Shown here: positions 34,661 through 43,764 of the stretch, one piece after another
Layout: every line of letters starts with the position of its first letter
Numbering within the stretch: the stretch's first letter is position 1
Source of the DNA: Sulfurimonas sp.
GTDB taxonomy: Bacteria > Campylobacterota > Campylobacteria > Campylobacterales > Sulfurimonadaceae
Assembly (NCBI GenBank): GCA_027448805.1
Contig: DAIDMU010000120.1
Coordinates: 1-44,940 of the forward strand
DNA length: 44,940 bases
Reading direction: 5' to 3'
Program-made: the position numbers and the translations under genes
Notes under the pieces: generated by a model
The model's input: the letters and a program-made list of their open reading frames with translations, nothing else
What the model was told of the DNA's origin: nothing
The model's database searches: none

Positions 34661-35254
34661 ATGAAAGAGACAGATTGGGATGCACCGGACGACGGTGTGG
34701 TTGATTTTGAGGACATTAGTTTTGACAAAGAACCTGAGGAGGTGGTAGTGGTTAAAAAAACGACCCTACCACCCTCGCCACCAAAAAAAGAATACTCTCC
34801 ACCACCACCGCCAAAAAAAGAAGAGGCGGGGATGAGTGAAAAACAGGAAAAATCAATAAATAATGCAGCTAAAGCGGCGCAAAAATTAAGCAAAGAGCTT
34901 GAAACACTTGATTTTCAAATTGAAAAATTCATCAAGTTTGAGCAAAAAGTATCGAGTTTCAAAATTAAAAATACTATTGCAATTGCGATAGTTGCGATGT
35001 TTTTAGGAGGTTATGTTGGCTCTTTTGCTCAAAAAGAGTTAAATGATTATTACATTAATCAAGAACTTATAAACAAAATAGGCGAGGCAAAATCAAACAA
35101 TGATTTTATCAAAAAAGGAAAGGCTCAAGGGCTTATTTTTGCGATCGACAACGAGCGACTCGTAATCTACACAAGCGCCCAAAACAAGTCCGCCCTCATC
35201 TGGCAAGATAAACAACATCAAGGGTTACAATTAACCCTTAAAAACCAAAAATAG
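34661..35254 (+). CDS. Proline-rich single-span membrane protein
   Basis: 197 residues. An acidic N-terminus is followed by a Pro/Lys stretch (about 34-56, with PPSPPKKEYSPPPPPKKEE) reminiscent of spacer segments in TonB-like or conjugation proteins. Then come a helical region, one membrane helix (about 105-124, IAIAIVAMFLGGYVGSFA) and a C-terminal domain of about 70 residues. Possibly part of the conjugation system; no family recognised. Confidence 0.7.
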   Translation: MKETDWDAPDDGVVDFEDISFDKEPEEVVVVKKTTLPPSPPKKEYSPPPPPKKEEAGMSEKQEKSINNAAKAAQKLSKELETLDFQIEKFIKFEQKVSSFKIKNTIAIAIVAMFLGGYVGSFAQKELNDYYINQELINKIGEAKSNNDFIKKGKAQGLIFAIDNERLVIYTSAQNKSALIWQDKQHQGLQLTLKNQK

Positions 35255-35264
35255 GGATTAAAAA

Positions 35265-36038
35265 ATGGTAAAAAATATTTTAGTTTACAACTTTAAAGGT
35301 GGTGCGAGTAAAAGTACTACAAGTTCCATAGTTGCATCTTACTTAAACAATGCAACTTTAATTGAGATTGATTACATCAATAAAAGCGATGCAAAGCTCA
35401 ACACAGATGATATTTATAAGAGCGTGCAACTTTCTTTTTTAGACGAGACGAGTGAGTCGTTTTTTGATTTTGAGAGCTTATTAATTAAGCCAGGCTTAAA
35501 AGTGATTGATGTAGGTGCAGTCATGCTAGATAAATTTCACTCAGCAATGAAAAAAAGTAATCTTTATTCAACTTTAGATTTAGTAATTATACCCGCCATG
35601 GATGGGGCAGACGATTTTAATGTTGCTGTAAAATTTTTGGAAAACATAAAAAATGAAGTGCCGGCAAACAAAATTATTTTTGGCTTTAATCGTTACAATG
35701 AATTTGAGTACAGCGATCCAAGAGAGCAGTTTGAGACTTTTTTTGATAATGCCGCGGTGCTTAAAAAAGATTACGGGGTTGATTTAAAAAATGAAGACAA
35801 CTGGTTTGTAATCAAAGATTCCAAAGCTATAAGGAGAGCCCGAAATAGGGGCGTGACTCTTAAATCTTTAATTGATCAAGATGTTGAGGCGATAACTACC
35901 CAACAAAGAGCAGAGGCGGATGATGGGAAGAGATTAAAACTGACGAAAGAAAGAGGTTTAATTCTCAATTCTCAAAACCTATATCGTGAATTTATCGAGC
36001 CAATGATGTCTAAAATCGTTAAAAAATTAGAGGGGTAA
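35265..36038 (+). CDS. ParA/MinD-type ATPase of the mobile element
   Basis: 257 residues. A deviant Walker A KGGASKST (11-18, signature lysine K11) and VIDVGAVM in the Walker B region, then LDLVIIPAMDGADDF. It lacks the usual ParA DNA-binding N-terminus. The size and the place before relaxosome genes recall StbB/TraL-like ATPases of conjugative plasmids, which help position DNA or the transfer apparatus. Segregation of an excised circular form is an alternative. Confidence 0.82.
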   Translation: MVKNILVYNFKGGASKSTTSSIVASYLNNATLIEIDYINKSDAKLNTDDIYKSVQLSFLDETSESFFDFESLLIKPGLKVIDVGAVMLDKFHSAMKKSNLYSTLDLVIIPAMDGADDFNVAVKFLENIKNEVPANKIIFGFNRYNEFEYSDPREQFETFFDNAAVLKKDYGVDLKNEDNWFVIKDSKAIRRARNRGVTLKSLIDQDVEAITTQQRAEADDGKRLKLTKERGLILNSQNLYREFIEPMMSKIVKKLEG

Positions 36039-36041
36039 AAA

Positions 36042-36398
36042 GTGGCGGGCAAGGTTAAAATAATTAATGAAGAACAATATGATCTTCTTTTGGATGACAT
36101 AGCGAAGCTTATCGGACAAATTCAATTAATTCAAAAAGATTTTGACGGTAAAAAAATGAGGGAAGATGTGGTAAATGAGTTTAAGTTAGCTTTAAGAAAA
36201 AATTCTCTTTTTAAAAGTCTCGAAAAAGAAAGTTTGGAGTTAGAGCAAAATTTAGACGCTTTAAAAAATGTTCGTAAAGAGTTTTGGGAGTGTAAAAATA
36301 AAAGTGAAATACGATTGATTATCGCCTCTTTGTCTAGTATGTTTGTTGGAGGTGTTATCAGTATTTTAATGATGTGGTTTATGGGTAAATTTGGATAG
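36042..36398 (+). CDS. Coiled-coil protein with C-terminal membrane anchor
   Basis: 118 residues starting at GTG (AGGGG upstream), 3 bases after the ATPase stop. Helical charged body (about 30-85) and one C-terminal membrane helix (IIASLSSMFVGGVISILMMWFMG). Probably a partner of the ParA-like ATPase or the coupling protein, by position only. No family recognised. Confidence 0.65.
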   Translation: MAGKVKIINEEQYDLLLDDIAKLIGQIQLIQKDFDGKKMREDVVNEFKLALRKNSLFKSLEKESLELEQNLDALKNVRKEFWECKNKSEIRLIIASLSSMFVGGVISILMMWFMGKFG

Positions 36399-36413
36399 TT
36401 AGGAGGTGTTATC

Positions 36414-36776
36414 ATGACACTTGAAGAGTTTAAAAAAAAGAACAAACCGAAGAGCGACTCAAAATTAAATGATTTTAAGGATGAGATAAAAAATCTTATT
36501 GAGAATAAATATTCTCAAACGTCCATTTGTCAATTCTTAAAGTCTAAGAATGTAATTACCAAACAATCTAATTTGTCTCAATTTATTAAGAGACATTTTA
36601 AAGAGCTAGTGCAAAAAACAAAAGATGAGGCGGTGGCTATTGTAGAAGAAGTAGAGCCAAGAATACAAACTCAAACCCCTCAAAAATCTACCACAGGCAC
36701 ATCAAGTTTATTCAAAAAAAGTGAAGTTAAAAGCTACGAAATTGTAGAGCCTGACTATTCTAAGTTTCATCATTAG
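36414..36776 (+). CDS. Probable relaxosome accessory protein
   Basis: 120 residues, basic. A helical segment (LNDFKDEIKNLIENKYSQTSICQFLKSKNVITKQSNLSQFIKRHFKELV) looks like a small HTH. It is followed by a flexible Thr/Pro tail ending in PDYSKFHH. It lies directly before the candidate oriT and relaxase, where oriT-binding accessory proteins (MobC/TraK-type) are usual. The role is inferred from position. Confidence 0.6.
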   Translation: MTLEEFKKKNKPKSDSKLNDFKDEIKNLIENKYSQTSICQFLKSKNVITKQSNLSQFIKRHFKELVQKTKDEAVAIVEEVEPRIQTQTPQKSTTGTSSLFKKSEVKSYEIVEPDYSKFHH

Positions 36777-36936
36777 TATTACTACTTATCACACATTATT
36801 ATAGGTTATTAATACTCATTAATAGTTATTACTTGATTATTAATTAATTATTACTCGTAAGAGAGAGGCACCGAACCCACCTATGAGGTGGAGCGTTGCT
36901 TTCAAAAAGAAAAATACTAAAAAAGGAGGAAAAACA
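36777..36936 (+). other. Candidate origin of transfer
   Basis: A very A/T-rich block carries three TTATTACT-like repeats (near 36777, 36825 and 36847). It is followed by a perfect CCACCT-ATG-AGGTGG hairpin (36877-36891) just before the relaxase, with AAGGAGG at the relaxase start. Repeats plus a hairpin beside the relaxase gene is the common oriT layout. The nick site cannot be fixed by eye. Confidence 0.55.
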
Positions 36937-39900
36937 ATGCTGGCAAGACCAAAAATTGTATCTGCTTCAGGAGCTAGAAATTATTTTGAGAACGATACGT
37001 ATTTTATAAATAATGAATTTGAGCAAGGCTCATTTTATGGCGGCTTGATATCTGAGTTAGGCTTGAGCGATTTCAACTTAAAAGACTTTGATGCTCTTTT
37101 AAACGGGCGGTATCCTCAAAGCGGAGAGCAGCTTATCAAGCTCTCTAAAAAAGATTTAGATGAAGCAGGAGACCGCAAAAGAGCTGCTTGTGATTTAACT
37201 TTTGCAGCGGATAAATCAGTATCTATTTTATATGAAGTCTCAAGTGATGAAGTAAAAGCTCAAATCAGAGAAGCTTTTTCAGAGTCTATAGATGAGGCTT
37301 TAGATTTTGCAGAGGCTAACTATTCAAATTCTAAAAGCCGAGACAACATACAAGGAGAGCAAGCGGAATCTAAGATGCTATTTACCCGCTTTGACCATAG
37401 TGAGAGTCGTAACAACGATATGCATCTTCATCAACACTGCCTAGCCATGAATATGATTCAGGATAAAAACGGCAACTGGCGAAGCGTTGAATTCAATCAA
37501 ATCATGATGAACCATCAACTAATTGGGCAAATTCAGCGTAACAGTTTCGCTCAAAAACTGCAAGCGTTAGGTTATGAAGTAGAAATAATGAATGCTAAAG
37601 TAGGTAGTTTCTCTTTAAAAAGTGTATATAAAGAGTTAAGAGATAAGTTTTCTACTCGTTCAGACGACATAAAAAATGAGATGGAAAAAAGCGGACAAAC
37701 GAGCTATAAAGCGACTCATACCGCCCAGAAACAGACTGCAAAATGGAAAGATAAGAACAAAGATAGAGCAGGCATACAAGAGGTAAATATAGAAAGATTG
37801 AAAGAAGCAGGCGCAGATTTAGATTTGATTAAATCTAAAAATCCAGACTTTGAAATCCGACAGTTTAGTGCGAAAGAAGCGGTGGCTATTGCGATTGAAG
37901 ATATTACAGATAAAAAATCTGTTTTTACCAGAGAAGATATTTTAAAACATGCTCTTAAGGTTTCTTTAACTACTAATGTATCACTTCAAGATATTGAAAA
38001 AGAGTTTCAAAATTTCGAGGAACTTATCATAATTGACAAAAATCGTAATGAGTACACAACTAAAGAGGTGCTAGAAAAAGAGGAGTATATCTTCTCAAAA
38101 AAAGACCTCAAAACTTTCAAAGTTACCGAGGATAAAGAGCAGATCGCTGAGGCTATAAAAAACTTTGAAAAAGAAAAAACTTTTGAGTTAAAAGACGGAC
38201 AAAACAATCTAGCTCATACAATCTTAACTACTGATAGTCAGTTTATCGTCGCTCAAGGCGTAGCTGGTGCCGGAAAAAGTACATCTCTTGAAATTGTGAA
38301 GAATGTCGCAGAGGCTAATGATATAAAAGTAGTCGCACTTGCTCCTACAGGTACAGCGACCGACAATCTTGCAAAAGAGGCGGGTATAAAAGAGAGCTAC
38401 ACCGTTGCTAAATTTATCCAAGAAAACGGAGCAGATATAAAAGATGCTCTTATTATCATAGATGAGGCGGGTATGTTAGGTTTGCGTGATACTCATGAGC
38501 TTATGAAAATCGCAGAGACAAACAATCTCAAGCTTGTTTTTTCAGGTGATCAGAACCAAAAGAAAAGTATTGAGCAAGGAGATATTTTTGCAGGGATGCA
38601 AAGGCAAGGTTTTAAAACCGTTCACCTTGATGAGGGTAACAGACAGAAAAACGATCTTATGAGAGCGACGGTTAAAAATATATTAGACAAAGATATATCT
38701 GCTGCTCTTGATATTCTCAAGGACACAACGAGAGAAATTACAAATAGTGATGAGAGGCTCAAAGCTGCTCAAGAGGAATATTTAAAAGATAGAGACAACT
38801 CTTTGCTTATTACCACTACAAATGCAGACCGTAGAGCCTTAAACAGCTCTATTCGTTCTTTTTTAGTTAAGGAGGGAGAGATAACAGAATCTCAAACATT
38901 TACTACAAGAGAAGTTCCGAGCATGTCAGCCCTTGAAAAAAGAAGTGCTATCTATTATCAAGCAGGCGAAAAAGTTTATCTCTCAAAAAATATAGGCTCT
39001 ATTTCAGCAGGGCGTGAAGCAAAAATTATTAATGTTGATATTAATAAAAACACTCTTGAGATAGAACATACATTCAAAGATAAGGTATTTACTGAGACGG
39101 TGGATTTATCTAAACAAGGCAATAGCCTAAATTTATTTAAAGATACTAAAACAGATTTAGGTATCGGCGACCAAATCATCATGAAAAAAAATGATACTAA
39201 GCTAGGTTTAAAAAACGGGCAAATAGGAAAGGTTACAGCGATAAAAGAGGATGAGATCACGGTTAAATTTGATAAAGATGAAAAAACTTTTAGCATCAAA
39301 AACTATAAATATATCGCTCATGCTTATGCCATAACGGACTTTGCAAGTCAGGGTAAGACAACAAATAAAGTTATTGCAGTTGCAAATTCTCAAGCTGCAT
39401 CATTTAATGATTTTTATACACAGATTACAAGAGCCAAGTATGAGGCTCATATCATCACGGATGATATTAAGGAGCTTAAAACCAGAGCCGCTAGAGATAG
39501 CCAAAAACTAAATGCGAGTGAAATGCTAAAAGCGGCTCAAAGAAAACCAGAGGAGTTATTACCAATGAAAAGAGAAATAAAAACATTAGAGTCAAGTGAG
39601 TTCAACGAACTCTCAAATAAGACAAAACAAGAGTTGAAGCTTACAGACCCTGCTAAGGTTCTTGATGCTTTAGGTTTGGAATATAAAATCAAAAATGGGC
39701 GTTATGAGTTTAAAGTAAGAGCCGAAAATACCGCTAGTGCTAATATGTATATCGACAATAAAGGCGAGTACAAATACAAGGATTTCGGCGGCAACAATGG
39801 GACAGTTGAGACACTTATAATGGATGTAAAAAATGCAACCTACAAAGAGGCGTTAGAATTTGCAATAGCTCACTCCGGAGTGCGTAACCATGTTCAAGAG

Positions 39901-40965
39901 AGGCTAGATTATCTTAATGGCAGAAATCATAATTATAATCCAAGCGTAAATCTTGAAACCAAAAAACAAGAAAATATCGCAAAAGTTGAGGCTCAAATCA
40001 ATTCGAGAGTTACAGAAATAAAAGAAATCGGAAATTACAAGCCTGCACTTGATTATCTTTCAAGTAGAGGTTTAGATATTCATAAGTTACCAAAACAATT
40101 TAAGATGATTACGGGCGAATACACCAATAAAGACGGAGAGGTTAAAAAAGCGTTCGGTATCGGGATAGAGTCAGTCGGCGGCGGTGCTGATATTCATTTC
40201 TTAAAGCAGATAGGCTCACTCAAGAGTATGAATTTTTCTGAGAAAAACATCTCTAATTTTGAAAGTAAGGAACCGTCAAAAAGAGTTTGTGTGTTCGAGA
40301 GTAAATTTGACTACGCGGCGGCGGCGATGAATAGAGACTTTACCAATATAAATGTAATTATTGCAAATTCAACTTCTAATCATTTAAAAGTTTCAGAAGC
40401 TTTAAAAGCCGGCAATTATGAATCTGTTGAGTTCTATCAACAACACGATAAGCCAGGGATTGAGTTTGTCAAGAAAATAGTGGAATCGACAAAGATAGAG
40501 AAATTTGAGTACATCAAATATAAAAAATCAGAGGCGGGGCAAGATATAAACGACTTACATAAAAACGGAATAAATCCCGAAGAGCGTAAAATCCAAAACA
40601 GACAACAAGAGCAAGTTCAAGAAGTTGAAAAAGAAAAAGGAAGCTTTGTTGAAAATCTGCTTGAGAAGTTTGAACATGCAAATGATTTGATAGAAATTGC
40701 TACAGAGGCAAAAGCTATAAATAAAGAACACTTTGTTGAATCATTAAATCAAATCGCAGAGCTAGACACCAAACAGACTTTGGAAATCATAAACAATACA
40801 TACTTTAATGATTTAAAAGAGGGAGTTCAATTTGTAAAATCAATTGCAAATGCAGCTATAGAGGTAATTAAAAAAGGTGATATAAGCCTAAGCGGAGTTA
40901 CAAAGGCTGTTATACATGAACTTCAAGAGCGAAAACTTGAAAAATCATACGAAAAGGAGATATAA
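36937..40965 (+). CDS. MobF relaxase-helicase-primase fusion
   Basis: 1342 residues. The TrwC-type relaxase domain (about 1-290) has tyrosines Y16/Y22, D86 in CDLTFAADKSVS, and the metal-binding histidines in DMHLHQHC (H163, H165, H167). The RecD-like helicase (about 400-860) has Walker A GVAGAGKST near 440, IIIDEAGMLG, and the late motif HAYAITDFASQGKT. The C-terminal part (about 890-1210) resembles DnaG-like/Toprim modules: a CHC2-like fold without its cysteines (NTASANMYIDNKGEYKYKDFG) and VFESKFDYAAAAM as Toprim motif I. A helical tail follows. I start at 36937, with AAAGGAGGAAAA upstream, rather than at 36883, which lies in the oriT-like hairpin. Confidence 0.88.
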   Translation: MLARPKIVSASGARNYFENDTYFINNEFEQGSFYGGLISELGLSDFNLKDFDALLNGRYPQSGEQLIKLSKKDLDEAGDRKRAACDLTFAADKSVSILYEVSSDEVKAQIREAFSESIDEALDFAEANYSNSKSRDNIQGEQAESKMLFTRFDHSESRNNDMHLHQHCLAMNMIQDKNGNWRSVEFNQIMMNHQLIGQIQRNSFAQKLQALGYEVEIMNAKVGSFSLKSVYKELRDKFSTRSDDIKNEMEKSGQTSYKATHTAQKQTAKWKDKNKDRAGIQEVNIERLKEAGADLDLIKSKNPDFEIRQFSAKEAVAIAIEDITDKKSVFTREDILKHALKVSLTTNVSLQDIEKEFQNFEELIIIDKNRNEYTTKEVLEKEEYIFSKKDLKTFKVTEDKEQIAEAIKNFEKEKTFELKDGQNNLAHTILTTDSQFIVAQGVAGAGKSTSLEIVKNVAEANDIKVVALAPTGTATDNLAKEAGIKESYTVAKFIQENGADIKDALIIIDEAGMLGLRDTHELMKIAETNNLKLVFSGDQNQKKSIEQGDIFAGMQRQGFKTVHLDEGNRQKNDLMRATVKNILDKDISAALDILKDTTREITNSDERLKAAQEEYLKDRDNSLLITTTNADRRALNSSIRSFLVKEGEITESQTFTTREVPSMSALEKRSAIYYQAGEKVYLSKNIGSISAGREAKIINVDINKNTLEIEHTFKDKVFTETVDLSKQGNSLNLFKDTKTDLGIGDQIIMKKNDTKLGLKNGQIGKVTAIKEDEITVKFDKDEKTFSIKNYKYIAHAYAITDFASQGKTTNKVIAVANSQAASFNDFYTQITRAKYEAHIITDDIKELKTRAARDSQKLNASEMLKAAQRKPEELLPMKREIKTLESSEFNELSNKTKQELKLTDPAKVLDALGLEYKIKNGRYEFKVRAENTASANMYIDNKGEYKYKDFGGNNGTVETLIMDVKNATYKEALEFAIAHSGVRNHVQERLDYLNGRNHNYNPSVNLETKKQENIAKVEAQINSRVTEIKEIGNYKPALDYLSSRGLDIHKLPKQFKMITGEYTNKDGEVKKAFGIGIESVGGGADIHFLKQIGSLKSMNFSEKNISNFESKEPSKRVCVFESKFDYAAAAMNRDFTNINVIIANSTSNHLKVSEALKAGNYESVEFYQQHDKPGIEFVKKIVESTKIEKFEYIKYKKSEAGQDINDLHKNGINPEERKIQNRQQEQVQEVEKEKGSFVENLLEKFEHANDLIEIATEAKAINKEHFVESLNQIAELDTKQTLEIINNTYFNDLKEGVQFVKSIANAAIEVIKKGDISLSGVTKAVIHELQERKLEKSYEKEI

Positions 40966-40968
40966 AAA

Positions 40969-42579
40969 ATGGATTTTTTATATACATGGGATTTTTGGAT
41001 TCCAGCGGGAATTTTACTTGCCATATATGGTAATTTTAGAGGTGTACACGCAGGATTTAAGTTATATAAATATCCTAACTCTTCATCTATCAATCCAGTG
41101 AGAGTAATTGACGGGATTATATGGAGTTCGTTCGATAAAATCAAACATCACTATAGAAAAAAAACAAAATATGATTTTTATATAGGGCAGTTTAGGTTCT
41201 CTCCAAAAACACTCAAAGAGTGTAATCCACCATATTTATATCGTAAGTTTGTCAAATCGACTCAGATTTGGTTTGACCGAGCCAATATGAAGCTTACAAC
41301 CATGGTATGGGGCGGAATGGGCGGGGGAAAAAGTATTTTTTTTAAATCCCTGCTCTCACAAACATGGTGTTACGATAACGCACTTGTACATGACGGCGGT
41401 AAGCTTGAGATGGTGTCGGATTTTTATAATCCATTGCGGGATATTATTATCAATCCTTATGACCAGAGAGCCACTATACATAATTTTTTGGGGGAGGATA
41501 CATCAATACAAGGGGAGTATTTTTCACTTCTTCTATCAGCTGCAAGCGGGGAGGGTAAAGTGAATTTTTTTACTACAGGAGCAGAAGAGCACTTAATAAA
41601 TATCTCTCTATTGGTGCAGAGACAAAATTTTACAACTGTAAAAGAGAAGTGGGCGTATTTTATACACAAGTTAGATGAGCTTATCATGGAGACTCAAAAC
41701 GATTCCCAGAGGAGCGAGGGGGATGTGGTCGGTACACTCAAGCAGATACTACGCCCATTTTATTTGATGAACTTTCGCATTCAAGACGGAGCAGAGACAT
41801 TTATTGTAGAAGATTTTTTGAAGCGTTCACACGGAGCCAAACTTTATGTTTCTTATCCGCCAAAGCTCAGTAAATACCTAAAATCAAGCTCGTCTGCATT
41901 TATAGCACTCTATACACTTATCCATCTTTCACAACCTGACACTAAGAAAAGACATTATTTTTATTTAATTGACGAATTTAGCTCCTATATGCGTATGTTG
42001 AATAACGAAGAGTTGCTTAAGGACCAGTTAGAGAAACTAAGAAGTAAAGGTGGCATGTATTGCGGCGGGCTTCAAGGTGAGGAAGAGAAAGAGGCAATCG
42101 GGCAGATCATAGATAAGACTATCAAAAATAAGTTCTATTTCCGAACGGATGGAAGAAAAACAAAACAAGCTTTAATCGATAGAGCAGGCAAGTTTACTTA
42201 TGAGATTCAAAACTTACAAAAAGAAGGAAGGGGTTGGAATATTAATAAAATCAATACTTATTCTGAACAAGCTACTACTCGTGATGTGATTCTTGAGAGT
42301 GATTTTGATGAGCTAGGCGAGAAGTTTGAATATATAGCTATGGTGGATAATCATCTTTACAGAGGTTATACACCATTGCCACAAGAAGAGCTTGATTTTA
42401 TGGAACGCAAGGCTTTAAACCCTAATGCCGAAGATGAAGATTTAAGAAGAGCTAAGGGCTTTATAGAATACGAAAGACGCAGAGAGTTTGAAGACATGTT
42501 AGCCACACGCTACGAAACAGTTCAAAACGAGAAATTTCAAAAAAATAAAGAAAAGGCAGCAGCAAAAAAGGTTATTTAA
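40969..42579 (+). CDS. Type IV coupling protein (VirD4/TrwB/TraD-like)
   Basis: 536 residues. One N-terminal membrane segment (about 6-22), Walker A GGMGGGKS (115-122) after the strand TTMVW, and Walker B YFYLIDEFSSYM near 330. Near 355 is the motif KLRSKGGMYCGGLQ, like the LRSxG...LxFQ block of TraD-type ATPases. It links the relaxosome to the secretion channel and pumps DNA. It is rather short, with a single N-terminal span. It starts 3 bases after the relaxase stop and overlaps the convergent regulator by 4 bases. Confidence 0.88.
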   Translation: MDFLYTWDFWIPAGILLAIYGNFRGVHAGFKLYKYPNSSSINPVRVIDGIIWSSFDKIKHHYRKKTKYDFYIGQFRFSPKTLKECNPPYLYRKFVKSTQIWFDRANMKLTTMVWGGMGGGKSIFFKSLLSQTWCYDNALVHDGGKLEMVSDFYNPLRDIIINPYDQRATIHNFLGEDTSIQGEYFSLLLSAASGEGKVNFFTTGAEEHLINISLLVQRQNFTTVKEKWAYFIHKLDELIMETQNDSQRSEGDVVGTLKQILRPFYLMNFRIQDGAETFIVEDFLKRSHGAKLYVSYPPKLSKYLKSSSSAFIALYTLIHLSQPDTKKRHYFYLIDEFSSYMRMLNNEELLKDQLEKLRSKGGMYCGGLQGEEEKEAIGQIIDKTIKNKFYFRTDGRKTKQALIDRAGKFTYEIQNLQKEGRGWNINKINTYSEQATTRDVILESDFDELGEKFEYIAMVDNHLYRGYTPLPQEELDFMERKALNPNAEDEDLRRAKGFIEYERRREFEDMLATRYETVQNEKFQKNKEKAAAKKVI

Positions 42580-42800
42580 TGCCCGTTCAGCTTCTCATTA
42601 AGCTCTTTGATTAGAAGTTTGAACTCATCTAGCTCTTTGGTTTTTTCGTACATATCAAGAAATTTAGCAATCCATGGAGGAACAGGATTTGAGCGTCCAT
42701 ATTTTGAAATTGTGGAATATGAAATATCTGTTAATTCTGCAAATTCAGTTAGGTTTAGATTCAGAGAATTGAGTCTTTCTTTGAACTCTTCAAGTGTCAT
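42576..42800 (-). CDS. Small HTH regulator
   Basis: 74 residues. XRE-like HTH (LNLTEFAELTDISYSTISKYGRSNPVPPWIAKFLDMY), then a helical C-terminus that may dimerise. It is divergent from a small-gene operon whose promoter overlaps palindromic sites, so probably a repressor of itself and of those genes. TAGGAG precedes the ATG. Confidence 0.75.
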   Translation of the reverse strand: MTLEEFKERLNSLNLNLTEFAELTDISYSTISKYGRSNPVPPWIAKFLDMYEKTKELDEFKLLIKELNEKLNGH

Positions 42801-42816
42801 AATTGATTTACTCCTA

Positions 42817-42935
42817 TATATATCTTATTAAGATGTAAATAATAGCATAAATTTACCTAAAAGGCAAATAAAAATGCATAAATTTAGCATATTCGGAGAA
42901 AATAGCTTGACATATATATCTTAATAGGATATAAT
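42817..42935 (+). promoter_or_regulatory. Strong sigma-70 promoter overlapped by operators
   Basis: TTGACA (42907-42912), exactly 17 bases, then TATAAT (42930-42935). The spacer contains ATCTTAATAGGAT (42918-42930), matching the palindrome ATCTTATTAAGAT (42822-42834) near the start of the divergent regulator. GCATAAATTTA also repeats at about 42845 and 42876. Repression by the adjacent HTH protein is a clear inference. Confidence 0.75.
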
Positions 42936-42978
42936 TACTGCATATATTTAGTATATTAGGCAAATTAAAGGAGATAAC

Positions 42979-43071
42979 ATGTTCAATTTTGGAAGTGTAG
43001 AAGATTTTATTTTATCAGCAATTGTTCTTTTTCTTATTGCAACTACAGCGATGAAAAAAAATAAAAAATAA
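42979..43071 (+). CDS. Tiny single-span membrane protein
   Basis: 30 residues: MFNFGSVEDF, a membrane helix (ILSAIVLFLIATTAM) and the basic end KKNKK. AAAGGAG lies 5 bases before the ATG. It is the first gene after the strong promoter. The function is unknown; size and topology fit a small accessory of a membrane complex, or a toxin-like peptide. Confidence 0.6.
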   Translation: MFNFGSVEDFILSAIVLFLIATTAMKKNKK

Positions 43072-43086
43072 ACAAGGAGTTAAAAG

Positions 43087-43326
43087 ATGAGTAAATATAA
43101 ACACATAAGGACCGAGCTCAGAGCTCTTACACACAACAAAAATGTTATTGCTCTAAAGCTAAAGCAAGGCACTCTATCAGCAGCCGGCTCAATTGCAGCA
43201 GAAGAGTTGATTAAAACCTTGAGTAAGGTTAAATCTTACATAAAAGAAAATAGGGACCCGGTAAGAGTTGATGCAATAGTCTCTAAGCTTCCGCTGCTCT
43301 ACTTTCAAATCCCAAAAATAAACTAA
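43087..43326 (+). CDS. Small helical hypothetical protein
   Basis: 79 residues, helical and basic (MSKYKHIRTELRALTHNKN...EELIKTLSKVKSYIKEN). No family recognised. AAGGAG before the ATG; 10 bases separate it from the next gene. Confidence 0.6.
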   Translation: MSKYKHIRTELRALTHNKNVIALKLKQGTLSAAGSIAAEELIKTLSKVKSYIKENRDPVRVDAIVSKLPLLYFQIPKIN

Positions 43327-43336
43327 GGAGATTAAG

Positions 43337-43750
43337 ATGAGAAGGCCAAGTGATATATTAGTAGATGTTTATGCTCCAGGTAGATCGATGTATCTTAAAT
43401 GTACAACGACGCTTCATGAATCGTTTTTAGTGATTTTTGCTATTACTACTCCGATTTTTATTTTTTTGTTTGTAACACAACTAGATTACATAAACAATCG
43501 ATATAAAAAAGATTTTTCGGTGTTGCCAATCGAAAAACAAGAGCGGTTTAATTACTTAAAAAAAGAAGAGCTACGGCTTTTTGCGAGGGAAGAAACTTTA
43601 CGACACGATTTTCGTTTTGAAGAAGTGGAACAAAGTCGTGAAAACAGAGAAAAAATGCAAGAAGAACTAAAAGCAATCGCAAAAGAAGCGCCTCGCACGA
43701 GCTGGGCTTATAATTTTTACGTCGCCGTTGGCGCGATTGAACCATTTTAA
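43337..43750 (+). CDS. Single-span membrane protein with coiled coil
   Basis: 137 residues. One membrane helix (about 32-50, VIFAITTPIFIFLFVTQL) is followed by a long charged coiled-coil stretch (about 58-115) and a short end. Strong AAGGAG. Probably a conjugation apparatus component by context; no family recognised. Confidence 0.6.
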   Translation: MRRPSDILVDVYAPGRSMYLKCTTTLHESFLVIFAITTPIFIFLFVTQLDYINNRYKKDFSVLPIEKQERFNYLKKEELRLFAREETLRHDFRFEEVEQSRENREKMQEELKAIAKEAPRTSWAYNFYVAVGAIEPF

Positions 43751-43764
43751 ATTAAGGATAAAAA

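Noticed and set aside
36883..36936. Earlier relaxase start
   Set aside because: The ATG lies in the loop of a hairpin with no ribosome binding site, while AAGGAGG precedes 36937 and the relaxase domain begins there.
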